DNA of 45,824 bases, taken from positions 1-45,824 of the forward strand of contig LT649287.1 in assembly GCA_900128395.1 (NCBI GenBank), read 5' to 3'. The stretch comes from Stramenopiles sp. TOSAG23-2. Lineage: Eukaryota; Sar. Below the pieces are notes generated by a model. The model was not told where the DNA came from and searched no databases. It saw only the letters and a list, made by a program, of their open reading frames with translations. The position numbers and the translations under genes were made by a program. Shown piece by piece: positions 1 through 13,091 of this stretch (its first letter is position 1; every line of letters begins with the position of its first letter).

Positions 1-309
1 TACCTTAATATTTATGTTAGAATATTTAATAATAATTTTACAACTTGAATTTTTACAAAAAAATTAAAATTAGTTCAATTAGTCAATAATTAGTCACAAG
101 TCTACCTGGTACGTATCTGGTGGTGGTATTCTGGTATTCACAGACGAGCAACAATGGGTTATGTGTTATGTAGGGGTGACTTTGTGATGCAAATTACAGA
201 TTAAAAGATACATTGAAAATATAGCTAAATACATAAAACAACAAGAAAAATTTTTTAATAAATTGTTGACGTTTTATGTTAGTATATCGTATAGTATATA
301 TATATATAT
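1..309. other. AT-rich upstream flank, no gene seen
   Basis: No coding signal is visible. The stretch holds A/T-rich sequence, a short TGGTGGTGGTATTCTGG-like patch near 118-135 and a TA dinucleotide run just before the first ATG of the next gene. It presumably carries the promoter and 5' leader of the giant gene starting at 310, but no motif could be assigned. Confidence 0.5.
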
Positions 310-3300
310 ATGTATGTAAAAATAATGATAAACCAACAACAGAAAAGATTATTGCTTGATTACTACTGCTGTTTTTTGTTTTTGATATTGATTAAGCAAA
401 ACAATGCAATTTCATCAGGGGATGTTGGGATATGTGACGCGGATTTTCCAAAATTTGGTTGTGCATCTGGTTGGGGTTTAGCCGATCAAACTACTAACAA
501 TTTTGGTGCAGTTAGGGTAATTGAAGATAGATTTAAATGTCTTGACGCTGATGCAAAAACAAGAATAATGAGTTGGGCAAAAGCACCAGAAAAAACACCT
601 AATTATGTAATAACTACTTCTCGAAAAGGAAATGGCCCAACAAAATACCAACCAGGGGGAATGTATCAACAGATTCACGTTCTAGCTTTGGAATATTATA
701 AGAAATACCGCGGAATTATGTTATATGCTGTAGATAAAAATAACAAACCGGTTGGTAGCTGGGCATTACCTGATGATCCCAACTTTAATTTATGGCATCC
801 ACCGATATGTGGCCCAACGCATGTTTTGCATCAAGATTCAGGTATAAAAGATTTTAATTATGCTTTTCAATATCGAACGCCGCCTTCAGGGACTGGTCCT
901 ATCACATTTAAAGCTTTATTTAAAGTTGGGCCAGCAAATACTGGAGAATTTTATCTTCCTGAAACTCCGCTTATTTTACAAGAAGACGAAACGGAAAAAG
1001 GTGCTGCTAATAACAATTGGGCAGTAGGAAATATTGGTGAATCTTGTGATGATGTTTGTTACAAACAGAAAATGCAATGCGAAACTGCAAAATTGGTGAA
1101 AGAAATGCCAAAAACTACGGAAGAATTTCAATTACTTACTAAACATTTATTTCCGTGTAACCCACCAATTTTAAGTGATTGCAAAATGGGTTCACCAGCA
1201 GCAAGTGGTGATTATGATTATCAGTGTTACATACACGATGAACAATTTTGCAATAGCAAATTTAATGATGGGGAAACAAAAACTACCGTTGAATCTGTTA
1301 AATGTGAAGCATCAGGAATTGAAAGACGATTTTGTATTTGTAAAGATGTAAATGGTAGACGCCTTTTACGTCTTTCTAATAATAATAACATAAATGGTAT
1401 TGATACAACACATATTGATGATAAGCAGTATAAATACTTGTTCATTTTCACGTTATATTATAGCCTGGTGAAACCTTTATGTTTATTTATATTTGTTTGT
1501 GCTTTTGCGTTTAAATTTCTTATTAATATGAGAAAAAAAAATGAAATGTCTCATTTTTCTTCGTTTGCCGTAATGATAATATTCTTTGGTTTTATCATTT
1601 CACTAATTTTGTTAATTAGTAGTAGTAGTAATAATAATAATAATAATATGTTTGTGGCTGCTCATAATTGGCCAATGGGACGTACACGTGGTAGTTTTAA
1701 ATCGCCATTGGTTACACGTGCAAGTTGCATGCCTGCGAAAAATGATATACATTTTCAAATAGGAATTGATCAAGAATATCTGCAAGGTTTTTCTACAGGT
1801 CATGGTGGATATATTATGTTGGTTACAGTGCCTCAAAAATATTCTTTTTATCTAGAAGATCATCGAAAGTTAAATAAATATGCAAATGAATATTTAAAAG
1901 AAGCTCCTGCTGGAAGTAATACAGCATTGGATCCAAAGTATAAACGATGGCATGCTATAAATGAGCCCTTGTTTGACGGTTTATCTTACACGAGAAACGC
2001 AGGTCCTACGACTGGTTGTAAAGTCTGCCCAACATGTGACGTTTATAACACGTATGGAAAAGAGGAACAATGTACCTTTCAATACAACAATTTAACTGAA
2101 TTAGCTGATTATTTAATATATAAAAATGCTAAAGATGGTTTCGTAGACGAAAATTGTTGCAAAAAATGCCGAGAAGCATATCGGGGGGCGGGTTCCCCAA
2201 TTGATTGCAACTCACGAATGCGGTATCGGGGTAAATTTTCCAAATCTAGGTGTGGAGATAAGGATCAGGGTGGAAGCACAAGCAAATGGTGTAAAAGAAA
2301 AATTAAACGCGGAGAGCCAGGGTGGTTTTCAACTGAATCACATGGTTCAGGAATTGGAACCTTGTACGAATATCACGAAACGCATTTACAGAAGTTAGGG
2401 GATCAACGTGTAGCCTATACATCGGTCAAATATCCTTTTATTGATAATGTTCATAAATATGCAATATGGAATAAAGGGCAAGCGTATGACTGGGATTATT
2501 TTAAAGTTGGCGTATCGGGATCGCATGGGGCTGGTAGATATTCCACCATAATGTATTGGCTAGGTTACAGCTATTGTACAGATTTTGAATATTTTAATGA
2601 TCGAAAAATCGAGTTTATCAATGGCGATGAAAGTCAAGCTGTTAGCTCAGAATGGGTGCGAAGTGATCATTGCGTTTTTAATTCGGCTACGAAATTTCTC
2701 ACTCCATTATGGCCAGCAGATGAGAATGGAAATTGCGCAGCTACTAAAGAAATGCTAAAAGATCAATATGGATTTCTGCCCGGAAAACGTGGGATACAAG
2801 TCTTGCCGGTGAAAGCACCGAGAGATTCGCATCCAGGCTACAAATTACCACTGTCGTTCAACGATAGTAATTTAATGGTTGGTTCCCCATACATGTTGCT
2901 TAATGGGACAGTTTCTCGTTCAGATAGAGGTGCTAGCTTTTTTGCTAGAACTAAAAGTCAATGGGCAAAAACTATTCATCGTGGAAAATATTGCAAATCC
3001 TTTAAAAATTATGGAAAAATTACATTAAGGGATGCTTTAATGAAATGTGCGACAGACAGTAATAATTGTAAAGGAATATTTGCAGAGCTATATCAAAAGC
3101 CTGACGAAACATTGTATACTGGTGTTCATGAATTTCGAGGTTGCAAAAGTTTGGGAAACATAAAAACTTCAGCACGTTGGACTGTTTTTATTCGTGACAC
3201 TTTTGATCCAACCAGCTCGTCATCATCTTCGCTTCAAATGCCAATAAATATTAAGTTTGGATATGATCAAACTAGTGTAAGTAAAAAATTCTTATATATT

Positions 3301-6300
3301 TCCCTATATACAATGTATAATAAACCTTGATAAAAAGTAGACACCTTCTCTAACACACATCACTCTTTTTCATACACTAAACACAGGGACATTTTTGTGA
3401 AACCAATGGTAGCGAGTGGAGAAAATATGAAAAACAATATCAATATTCGACCGGTAATCATTACTATCCTCCATTTAGAGGGCAAGCGATACTTCTGGGT
3501 AAATTTTTTGAATCAACAAGTGATGAAATATTTAAAATTCCAAACACTGACAACGTGACTGCTTTAATTTCAACAAAAACCAATGTCGAGTATCCTTTAT
3601 ATTTTAAAAGAGATATAATTTACTCTACTTCTTCCGAGGATGATGATTTATATTCGTGCGAATCGCATCCAGAGAAATGCAAATTAGTTCGTGCGAAAGA
3701 TATTTGGGATAAAACTACCGAAGGCATCATGAAGAATGCTATATGTAAGAAACAACGGTCAAATGCATTTCCTTTGTTAAAAAATAATCTAGGAACACTT
3801 GCCGAGGCGTTGGCGAAATGCTATGCTAGTAGTCCAGGTTGCTGGGGACTATCAGCAACAAAAAGAGATGGAAATCCAGATATATACACGGGTATAAACA
3901 CATTTATTGCTTGTGAGAAGCCTGATCCGAAAGATTGGAAGCGGTTCCGGGAGGGAAAATGGACAAAAGTTTATTATCGTGTAATAGGCACAGATACATT
4001 TAGGACGTACAACTTGTTTAATAGATTTGGGTTTTCAAACATCGAACGTTTGAATGCTGACATAACAAATAGCAATTACCAACAATTTATGTTTTATGCA
4101 GTTGGATTAGCAACAAGTGGAGACGAATATGAAGGTACACTTGCCGAGCTTAAAATCAACCCAGATCCGGAAGGGACAAAATTTGCGGGCGGCAAAGCGA
4201 ATTGGCAACAAGAGCAATGGGACATGTATAACAAGATGGTCCATGGTATTGGCGGGGCATGGGGTATATGCCAGCCGCAAGGTGGTGGTGGTTGCGAGGG
4301 TATGGATGATACCATGTGTGGCCAAAAGAGATGTGGGAATTGTAATAAAAATACTACCGTTCAATTTACAGATGCATGTCAATGTTCCGTTGATTCGTAT
4401 GCTTTGAACATCGAAAACCGCGACACAGGTGGTGGGACAATGCCATGGATAATGCATGGACCGATTGGCCAATCAACTTGCAACGCAAAAGAGAAAGTTT
4501 TGGAGGATAAAATATGTGCTCTATGTAATACCCCCAAGTGCCATTGGTTATATCTGCGCAAAGGCTTTCAATTAAAGTCGAATTGTTACAAAGGATATAC
4601 GTATGGGGATACTCTAGAAAAGTCTATGGACAATTATTATAATTCTATCTGTCGTCTTCCTGATATAGGCAAGGAAGGTACGAGGTGGGAACCACTTTGC
4701 ACTTGTGATTGTCCTAATTGGACTGTAAACGCCAACCTCTGCAACGCAATTACAAGGAAAGTGGATGATTCCTGGAGATCAGATCAAGGCTTTAAATGTG
4801 GAAAATATGAGAAAATTTATTTGGATAACAATCAGACAAACAAAGATATTGCAGATAACCTGGTGAATAATAAAATTGGCCCGGATGGAAAATCAACTTG
4901 TGGGTACGAATTTGAATGGAACGAGGAAACAGAAAATATATATGATACACCATTGTGTAAAAGATGTGCAGCACGAACGGACATACAACCAATTGCGATT
5001 GACCATTCATTTCCAAAAGTGGATCCAAGTGGATTTTTAAGAGATACAGGAAATGAATATGCCTCTCACAGTCGTGGCAATGGAAAAATAGTAAAGTATG
5101 GATGGAACTGTGATTTATCATCCCCTGTTAGTTATCATCCATTTGCGATGGAAAAAGTGAAAAGCAAAACAATGGGTTTTGTGGATATGGGAATCCAATT
5201 TGCTGGTCATTATAAAGACATCGGCCAAGAATTTGACATGGGTATACTTAAACCCCGGAGATTTATTTGGCAACAAAAATATACTCCATATGAGAATAAA
5301 TGCCCGAATAACGAAGACCCAAAGTGGGAACTTGAGTTACCAAATGGAAAATATAAAGTGGTACTTGAAGGGTATTTCGAAAAAACATCTGGATGTGTAA
5401 TTGAAAATTCGAAATTTGGAGCTGCTACATCTCAAGTAAAGGAAGACGATGGAAGGACTAAGTATGTATGGATATATTACATAGCATTGTCAGATGGACG
5501 TTTAACACTACGATCTGATAGACTTCCGCCTACACACGAATATAAAAAATCTGATATTGGTGGAGACTATGGCGAGTGGACAACAAAGCCCTCCCCAAGC
5601 TTATGCATTGGATACTTTACAAATATTAACGTTGAAAAAGATACAGAAGTTTTAAAACCAATTCCGTTTCCCACTCCGGTAAATACATGGTGGCAATTAA
5701 ACGTTGAAGAAGATGGAGGCGAAAAAGAAAATATTGGATTAATAATGATTGCTCCAGCAGACATTGATTTTCGAAAACCTTCGACAAAGTTTAACGAACG
5801 TACACGCTGGTTAATGGAGGGTAATTGGGTTGGCAGCGGGGTAGAAGTTGGGGAATTTAAAGATTTAGATAACATGGGTTTCAGAGTAAGTCTGTCAGAT
5901 TTACCATGCAACAAGATTGATGGCACATGTCCTCCTCCACACCATATATGTGCCGTGAAGAACACTCCAAATTTTGCTCTTAAAGAAAAATTTGATCCAT
6001 ACACGCAACTGGGTCCCGATGGAAAGCCTATTCCTAGATATCTAGACGTTGTAGAATGCGAAAATGTAGCCGATAGAAAATCAAGGTGTGAGTATAATTG
6101 TAACCCAGACAGGAGAAAGCGAATTAAGCATAGGATAAGCGAATGTTTTGACCTATGTATGGCTAACACAGTTGCAGGGAAATGTCGAACAATAAAAAAA
6201 TGGATATGGGGCACACCAGATGGGGAAATGGAAGCTTATATTGCACCGTACGAAATAAATTGCGATGGCGTCGCTGCAAAATACGTTCGCGTAGAGCTTC

Positions 6301-7760
6301 CTGGATCAAATCGTATATTAGATGCAACAGTTCATGTTCATCGTTCAAAACCATTGAAAAAGCAACTTGATAAATGGCCGATGGGCTGCTATGCCATAGA
6401 GTACTTAGATGGAACTATTACGAATGGGCCTCTTAATGAGACAAACGATCCATATGATCCTGTTTTCTATGGCACATGCTATAGCCTTTTACCAGCTTTG
6501 CAAGGTTGGGTTAAACATCCAAATAGAACGAAAGTAATAAATATTCATTGGAGGTATGGTGAAAAATGTTTGAAATGTAATGAATATAAAAAGTTAAAAA
6601 ATGGTGCACAAAGTAATATTCAAGGAAAACTTGAATTCATTAATTGGGAAGAAGTTATTGATTATTCTGGAAAGTGTTTCAACTGTGACCGATTGGAAAC
6701 TGGACCGTGGAAATTGAAAGAACCGAGACGAATGTATAAAAAAGGGGATGATGACGAAAACGAAATCTCAGAAATGGAAAAGACAACGAAATTTTTAATA
6801 CATGAAGTAACGATTATTGGGATATCTAAAGATATCCTAAAAAAGAACATGGAGAAAGTGCGTATAGGTTTAGGAAATGCATTGGGTATCAATCCAAATT
6901 ATATTACTATACTCGCTGTTGACGCTGTTGAGGTGAAAAATAGCATCGATGAAAACACTCGAAGTCAATTAAATGATGCAGACGATAATGATGATGAGGA
7001 GGAGGATCTTGGTCCTGATTTTGGTATTGAAAGTTCAAAAGATCTATATGTTGATGCTACACCTACTACCAGTGTAAAATCAAAAATTACATATGAAGTA
7101 ATCGTAGAATCAAATGCTGAGACACTTGAAAAAAATATGGTCTCCACCAACTATCATACAGCTGTGGCAAGAGAAGTAGCACTTGCAACAGGTATGAGTC
7201 CAAGTGATGTGCGTGCTGAAGTTAATATTGAACCAAAACTTGTTGTAATTCAACAACCGATTGATGATAACGGTTCAAATACAACGAAAGATAAAGATGA
7301 TGGAAACAATGATAGCCATATAGTTGTTTTAATAATTTGTATTGTAATTGGGCTTGTAGCATGCCTGGTATCATATGGTTTTTCTCAACGTAAGAAAAAA
7401 AGCGAACAACATGATGTATTCAAAGCATTCAAAAATGCAAGACAAACTGGCGATACAGATAAGGTAGCAGATAATGTTCGAAACGGCTACAAGACAAAAT
7501 CAGTTGAATTATCCGCTGTTGCATTAGTCATGCCGGAGGAAGAGAAAGTAATAACAAAGCTTAATAATCCATATAGCTTAGATGATAAGAAGACGAGGGA
7601 GCAATTTGTATCCACATTTATGGGACAAGGAAATATTCTTGGATATCGGGAGGATGGTTTCGCTGTTATACATTTAATTAATTGGCAATTGGCTCATGGT
7701 GCAAAAGCTATTTTGTACATAGAGGAGAAGAAGATTCAGGTAAAAAAACAAAGTATTTAG
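310..7760 (+). CDS. Giant multidomain surface protein, join(310..3276,3387..7760)
   Basis: Removing a 110-bp intron (3277-3386) joins two long ORFs in frame to give about 2,446 residues. Residues 1-30 look like a signal peptide. Residues ~90-220 resemble a Reeler-type domain, followed by a GESCDDVC Cys-rich module (~245-350). Two hydrophobic segments (~375-406 and ~416-437) precede a second ectodomain starting VAAHNW (His452). Two PAN-like Cys repeats flank the intron (~883-960 and ~1094-1190). Further on are Cys-rich regions, a malectin-like stretch (~1574-1740) and a discoidin-like LPGSNRILDATV segment (~1960). Two ferredoxin-like/SEA-like repeats (~2122-2170, ~2221-2277) precede a final TM (~2300-2322) and a ~124-residue cytoplasmic tail. 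It is probably a cell-surface adhesion or glycan-binding protein; the domain names are by eye. The middle hydrophobic pair could mark two fused genes. The stop is TAG, immediately followed by a small hairpin. Confidence 0.75.
3277..3386 (+). other. Spliceosomal intron, 110 bp, phase 0
   Basis: The donor is AGT|GTAAGT and the acceptor ACACAG|GG. A CTAAC branch-like element sits upstream of the acceptor. The intron contains the in-frame stop that ends the first ORF (TGA at 3328-3330). Splicing joins ...DQTS to GHFCETNGSEW..., and the downstream frame is open with no ATG needed. This explains why the downstream ORF otherwise has only a GTG start. Confidence 0.85.
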
Positions 7761-8583
7761 GTCGTGTGTACGACTTCGTATAAAACATTTTTTAACTATG
7801 ATATGATATGACCTTTCCATATTAGACGCTGTGGATCTTATAAAATAATAAAAAATATAAATGATAATATGATTGAAGCAGAGCGTTTAGCGTTTAGAGA
7901 AGAAATATTAGACACGTGGAATATCACTCAATGTTTGATGTCACATTTGGTCCGTGTTTCTTCAAATAAAATACGTCGTACAATACGTACAAAAAGTTAA
8001 ATAATAAAGTCCAGGGTGTTGATTATTATTTTTATTACTGAAATGTAATATATGAAAAAATATAAGAGAATTTTTTTTAATATAAGTGCATAAAAAAAAA
8101 AAGAATAAAAAAGCTTCTGGTGGCGGCTTCTATTGCCTATCAAATTAAAATGGCAATAATTTATACTTACAATTGAAATTAGAATACCACATTAACATAG
8201 GGCAGGCCCAGCAGGGAATAAGATTATATACAGATGTTTTAAATGTAAAAAAAATTATTATAAAAAATTAAAAGTTAAAATATTTTAATAAAAACAGTAC
8301 CATTTCTACTACAAATATTTTAAATCTAATACCCTCTGCCAAATTTCAACGCGAGATATTAAATATTAAGCGAGTTATTAATATGGCGATTTATGTAAAA
8401 GAATTTCTTGCTGGCGCGCTTCATATTTAAAATCAATTTAAAATATTTTTTATATTTTTGTTAAAAAACAAATGGCCAACAAGAAAAATACAAATTTTCT
8501 TCGGCTACGAAAAGAAAATTGGACTGGCTTAAAGCACAATGGGTCAATGAAACTTGCAACTTGATACCATCTATTTACCTTCA
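7761..8583. other. Intergenic 3' flanks between two convergent giant genes
   Basis: No ORF of note. Directly after the TAG stop is a perfect GTCGT-GTGT-ACGAC hairpin (7761-7774). AATAAA-like poly(A) signals occur at about 7845-7855. Around 7972-7989 is an imperfect TACGT/ACGTA inverted repeat. The remainder is A/T-rich with poly-A runs and a slightly GC-richer patch near 8190-8220. Confidence 0.5.
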
Positions 8584-11500
8584 TTAGCCAGAACAATACT
8601 CCCAAAATTTATTTGGGTTTGTGGTGATACACCAATCAAATGAGTCCCCATCAGGATTACGACAATAATTATGGTTACCAACATTCGTGTATCCATGTCT
8701 GTGTGGCCTTTGACTATTCCAATTTTGACAAGTATATCCACTTCTGGTTTTAGTTTGTTTTACGTTACAATATCCAAATCGCTTGTTAGGATCTGTTGTA
8801 TAACACCAAGCTCCACCAGCATCGTGATCGGGGTTCGCACAGAAATTATTATCCCCAAGCCAAGAGTATATATGTTTATGTGGGTATATTTGTGACCAAC
8901 TTTGACATTTATAGCCGCCTGTTGTGCGCGTTACGCCAATTTCAACTCCCTTTTCCTTATCCGAATCTGCCACGGCTTCATTTTGTGATTTTTCAAACAA
9001 TGTCTTTTTCATGACATTTTTCCAACCACTAGAGCTGTAGAGAGGAATGTTAATCTTATAATCAACACGAACATCAACTTTTTGTTTAGAACCGCTTCCG
9101 AAATCAATAATGTCACGATTTGAATTACTAGGATCAGTGTATACTTTGACGTGCTTGAATTTACTTTCAACTACAGCTTTATGTCTCCAAATTTCTCCTC
9201 CACCGGAAGATTTTTTCTCATACATGCGTTTGGATTGCCACTTGTCCCACTCATAACCAATTTTTGCCGTTAAGTATCCGCCCCAATTTGTGCAATCCCA
9301 CCAACCACACGTTCTAAAGGCAAATATCTCTTGTTTGTTCAAACCAGCCCACCCAACAATTCCTTGTTTGCTACGATACCAAACTTCTTTTCCCCCTAAT
9401 TTGTCAATCTCCAATACTTTGTATTTGTACGTGACCGAAAAAAGAGTCATATCTTTTGGCATAACCGTTTTAAGTGCTGTTTTTATCGGCCACCATAAAG
9501 ATAGCGAATCAATAAAAGAAGACATGGACAATATAACCTTGACATATCCACCACCGAAAGGCGCACCATTCAGAGCAATTAGTGGATAATATGCATCTAC
9601 ACCACCATAGAAACAAAATGCTGAATAACAACCTCTGCATTTTATGAAAAAGTTTAAATATATGTCGTCGTCATTTATAATTATATCATAGTCTTTTTTC
9701 ACATCTGCTTTCTTTGCTTTCTTGACACCAAAGTGAAGGAAGAATTTACCATGGGTTAACTTTGCCCATAGTTCCTTCTTACTCGTATCTGCTTTAGTTT
9801 CCCACTTCCAAAGCGCTCGTCCTTGTGCATCATGAAAGTGTTGACCTTTCTTTCTTTTCATTTCCATTCCTCGCAGCTCTTCTTCATCCAATTCCTGTAA
9901 ACGACGATTTGCCATGTAATTTTGCACGTCATATAATCTACGAGCACGATGCTGCAAGTCCTTACTTAACGTTACTGTGGTATGATTCAACCACTCGTTC
10001 CATTCTTTTATAGCAGGCACATCGATTTTACTATGTTCGATGTAGAACATGACATCATCTTCATTCATTGATAATGGCGCATGTGCTTCCGGCGGGTAGC
10101 TTTTTGTCCAATTCCATGCATGAATTTGGAATTCATAACTGTCAGGCTCCAATTCTTCCAAAGATGTTCCATTTAGCGGCGGTAACGTTAAATTTCCAAC
10201 ATTATATTCACTTTTGAATGTGCGAAAAGTGCCATTTGTAATCATTTCCTTAACTTGTATGCATTGGTCAAAATGTAATCCTTCAAATTGTATCCCTTCC
10301 TCACGGAAACTTCGCATTTCTTGATTTTGTTTTATTTCATCAAATCTTAAAATGGATTCATCAGAAAGAATGATTATTTTTGGAAGTTTTGTAGTAGCAT
10401 CGTCAAAATAATCTATATGCTCCCACATGTCAAATTTTTTGCCCTCCTCGTATGGATTGTCTGGTTGGTAAGAAATTCGAAAATGCCTCATCTCATCCAC
10501 AAGCCCTACATAATGAAATATAAAATCATCTGGCAACGCCATAGAATCTTCCCCTTTATGTAATGTACAATGGCTTAATACACCGTCAGCACCAACTTGA
10601 TAAGTGACAGTTTCCCCGTTATTTGCATGTGTTACTTGTCTTACGCCGGGATGGTAAGGTTTTGTAACAACACTAATTTGAGATGAACTATCGACATACG
10701 TATTCGAATGTTCTTTAATATATGCAACACCATTTTCTTCAATAACACCGTGTATAGGTACAACTTCTCCATCGAACATTTCAACTTTACAATGATCTTG
10801 ACCATCCTTGTCAACACATTTGCGTAAACGTGTAACTTTGGATGAGTAGACAGCCGGAAACTCTGGCTTTGCAACTGTTGTACATTTCCACTCCATATCA
10901 TCAATTACATTAAAAAATCCAGTTGCTGAAAAGCCATTAGCGGCTGTCAAGCGACGAGATTGTCCGTTGCCGTCTACTTCAACCGCATGTTGATTTTCGA
11001 GCATATCAAAGCCAGCTTCTTGAAACAATGAACCAATTGCATCATCAAATTTAATGTCAGTGTCATCTAAAATTACTTTTCCGTTCACTGTTACAAGCAT
11101 CAAGAAAGATCCACACTTAGCGGTTTTACGAGGTATACGCACAATCGATAATATTTTTACCGATACCGTTGCACTTGTAGGTGCAACAAGTTCAAGCCAT
11201 TCCAGTTCTTTAAAATATTTATCCGGCATCGTGGAAGCTAACTTACGTTGTTGCATCATTTTTCTCACACCTAAAGCACGTCTGATTCCTGGTCCTAGAT
11301 GATCTACATCTTGATCCCCTGCCATCTCTAAACGACGTTCTGCACTTGTTCCAGTAGGGGAAGTAGTGTTAGGGTCTTCTCGTGGTTGCCCGCTTGCACT
11401 AATATTAAATTCACATGTCATTTAAGTGTTTTTCGGGAGAGAAAAGAAAAAATAGTGTCGAATAATGTTAGATATGTAATTTCATACTTATGCGTATGGC

Positions 11501-12247
11501 TTTGAAAAGATATTTATCATATACTTACAGCATGGCACCTTCTCTCGATACTCTCACTTCTTTTGTTGCTTCATTGGCTGCAAATGTCATTAAAAACGTA
11601 CCTATTAAAAAGATAAAGAATAGAACAGCCATTCCACCAACGATTCGTATCAAATTTCTTTTATCGCTTTCTGCATTTTGTAATCGACTTTGAATTGCCA
11701 GGATTTCAGATAATGTAATTTCGCCATCGCCATCCTTGTCTAAGCTTCGTAATGTAAATATTAAGTTTTGATCTTCACTAGAGATATTTTCTTTCTGATC
11801 ACCATATTTCTCCATTATTACTTTTTCAACATCGTCCAAATTAAAAACCATTGTCGAATGCTCTAATTTAACTTGAGAATTAATAATTTCAGTCAAAGTG
11901 ATTGTGCCATCCCCATCCTCATCCATATGTTCCAACTTTTTTAAAAATTTTCTTTCAGTTGCATTAAACGCAGTTGTATCGCCGCCATATCTCAGTGCGA
12001 CATTCTCTACAACATCTTTAATACTGAGCTGTATATCCGTGCCGAGTGTAGATGCTCTTCTTCGTCGACCCTCTTTCGTACTTCGGACTGAAAATGATGC
12101 AGAGCTTTTAAGCCTCCTCTCGGACCCCTTCGTACTATTTTTTCGTCTCATATTTTTAATCATTTCCACCTTTTTCATCGATACTCTACCTTTATTTCTT
12201 GAAACCAATGGGTTTATAAACGACTGTTCACCATTTTTTTCCATCAT
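8584..12247 (-). CDS. EF-hand/TM/double-kringle membrane protein, complement(join(8584..11398,11529..12247))
   Basis: Two minus-strand ORFs join through a 130-bp phase-2 intron (11399-11528) into about 1,177 aa. The first ATG at 12247 was chosen because the longer frame begins with TTG. The N-terminus is basic. Two canonical EF-hand loops (DEDGDGTITLTE ~109-120, DKDGDGEITLSE ~170-181) precede one TM segment (~201-223) and the AANEATKE juxtamembrane segment. The rest is a large ectodomain of unknown fold with N-glycosylation sequons. The last 110 residues are two kringle-like modules (~1068-1117, ~1127-1176), each with CQ.W, PH.H, NPD, WC.TT and YC signatures. With no cleavable signal, a type II topology is inferred: cytosolic calcium sensing and extracellular kringles. 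No enzyme motif was recognised. The stop is TAA. It lies tail-to-tail with the giant gene at 310-7760. Confidence 0.75.
11399..11528 (-). other. Spliceosomal intron, 130 bp, phase 2
   Basis: On the minus strand the donor is ATGCT|GTAAGTATATG and the acceptor TTTAATATTAG|TGCAAGC, with a CTAAC branch-like element about 60 nt upstream of the acceptor. Exon 1 ends with two bases of a Leu codon and exon 2 supplies the third, joining ...REGAML to ASGQPREDP. Without splicing, the upstream ORF ends in a TAA made by the donor itself. Confidence 0.82.
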
Positions 12248-12600
12248 TGCCTTTATCAATAAAGTGAATATCAATTTCTTTTTTCTTATATAAAAAATTA
12301 TACAATTGTCCAGAAAATTAACAATTGTTTATATTTTCCTAATTTCTTATTGTTTATTTCTAATAAATACACAAATATATATATACTGCGGTACTGCGGT
12401 ACTGCGGTTTAGTGGTTTAGTGTGTTTAGCAGAAGAAGAATGTTTTATGTGTTGCGCGTAAGTGGAGAATGGAGAATGTTGAAGGTTGGCTTACAAATAC
12501 TGTATTATGTATTATTATCTATTATCTATTTCTATTATCTATTATCTATTATCTATTATATCATATAGTATTATCATATATTAATAATATCATATTATCA
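12248..12600. repeat. Simple-repeat-rich upstream region
   Basis: This stretch upstream of the EF-hand gene has three perfect copies of an 8-bp TACTGCGG unit (12384-12407), then TTTAGTGG/TTTAGTG repeats, and an array of (C)TATTAT units around 12510-12560. No coding potential was seen. It may include the promoter of the minus-strand gene. Confidence 0.6.
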
Positions 12601-13091
12601 CCCTAACCCCACCACCAGACACCACCCCATTTTTTTAAAATGGCCAAAAATGTAAAAACGCACCTCGAATCTGACGTGTATAATCTTAGTTACATATATC
12701 ATCTAGGACCCTTCATAGGGATATAACTGTCTTATTTTCACTGACTAGTGCTGGGTGTTGGGAGGAATTAGGAAGAGTGCAATACCGAAGGTATTGCGAT
12801 TAGCACATTAGGGAATTCGAGTTGCAAACTGGGCGGGGTGTAGAGTTTACTCGGAGCGCTGGGTAGAGTATATGTGTACTTATACTTGTTGAACGTGCCT
12901 AGCAAACCGAGGGATACAAGGGGAATAGCAGGGCCGACAATGACACCAGAGAAAATTCGAGGAAGATAAATTGACGACTGACAAATATATATATATATAA
13001 AAGTGGGGATATATATTTATAGATAGACACAAGGACACAGTAGGAGATATAAGAAGTAGAAGTTTAGAAGTGAAGGAACGAATATCAAGAT

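Noticed and set aside
3555-7760. Downstream giant ORF as an independent gene from GTG 3555
   Set aside because: The frame stays open upstream to a good splice acceptor at 3386 and eukaryotic genes rarely start at GTG.
11525-12274. EF-hand ORF as a separate 249-aa gene starting at 12274
   Set aside because: The start there is TTG, the stop is created by the splice donor, and the frame joins the downstream ORF in phase.
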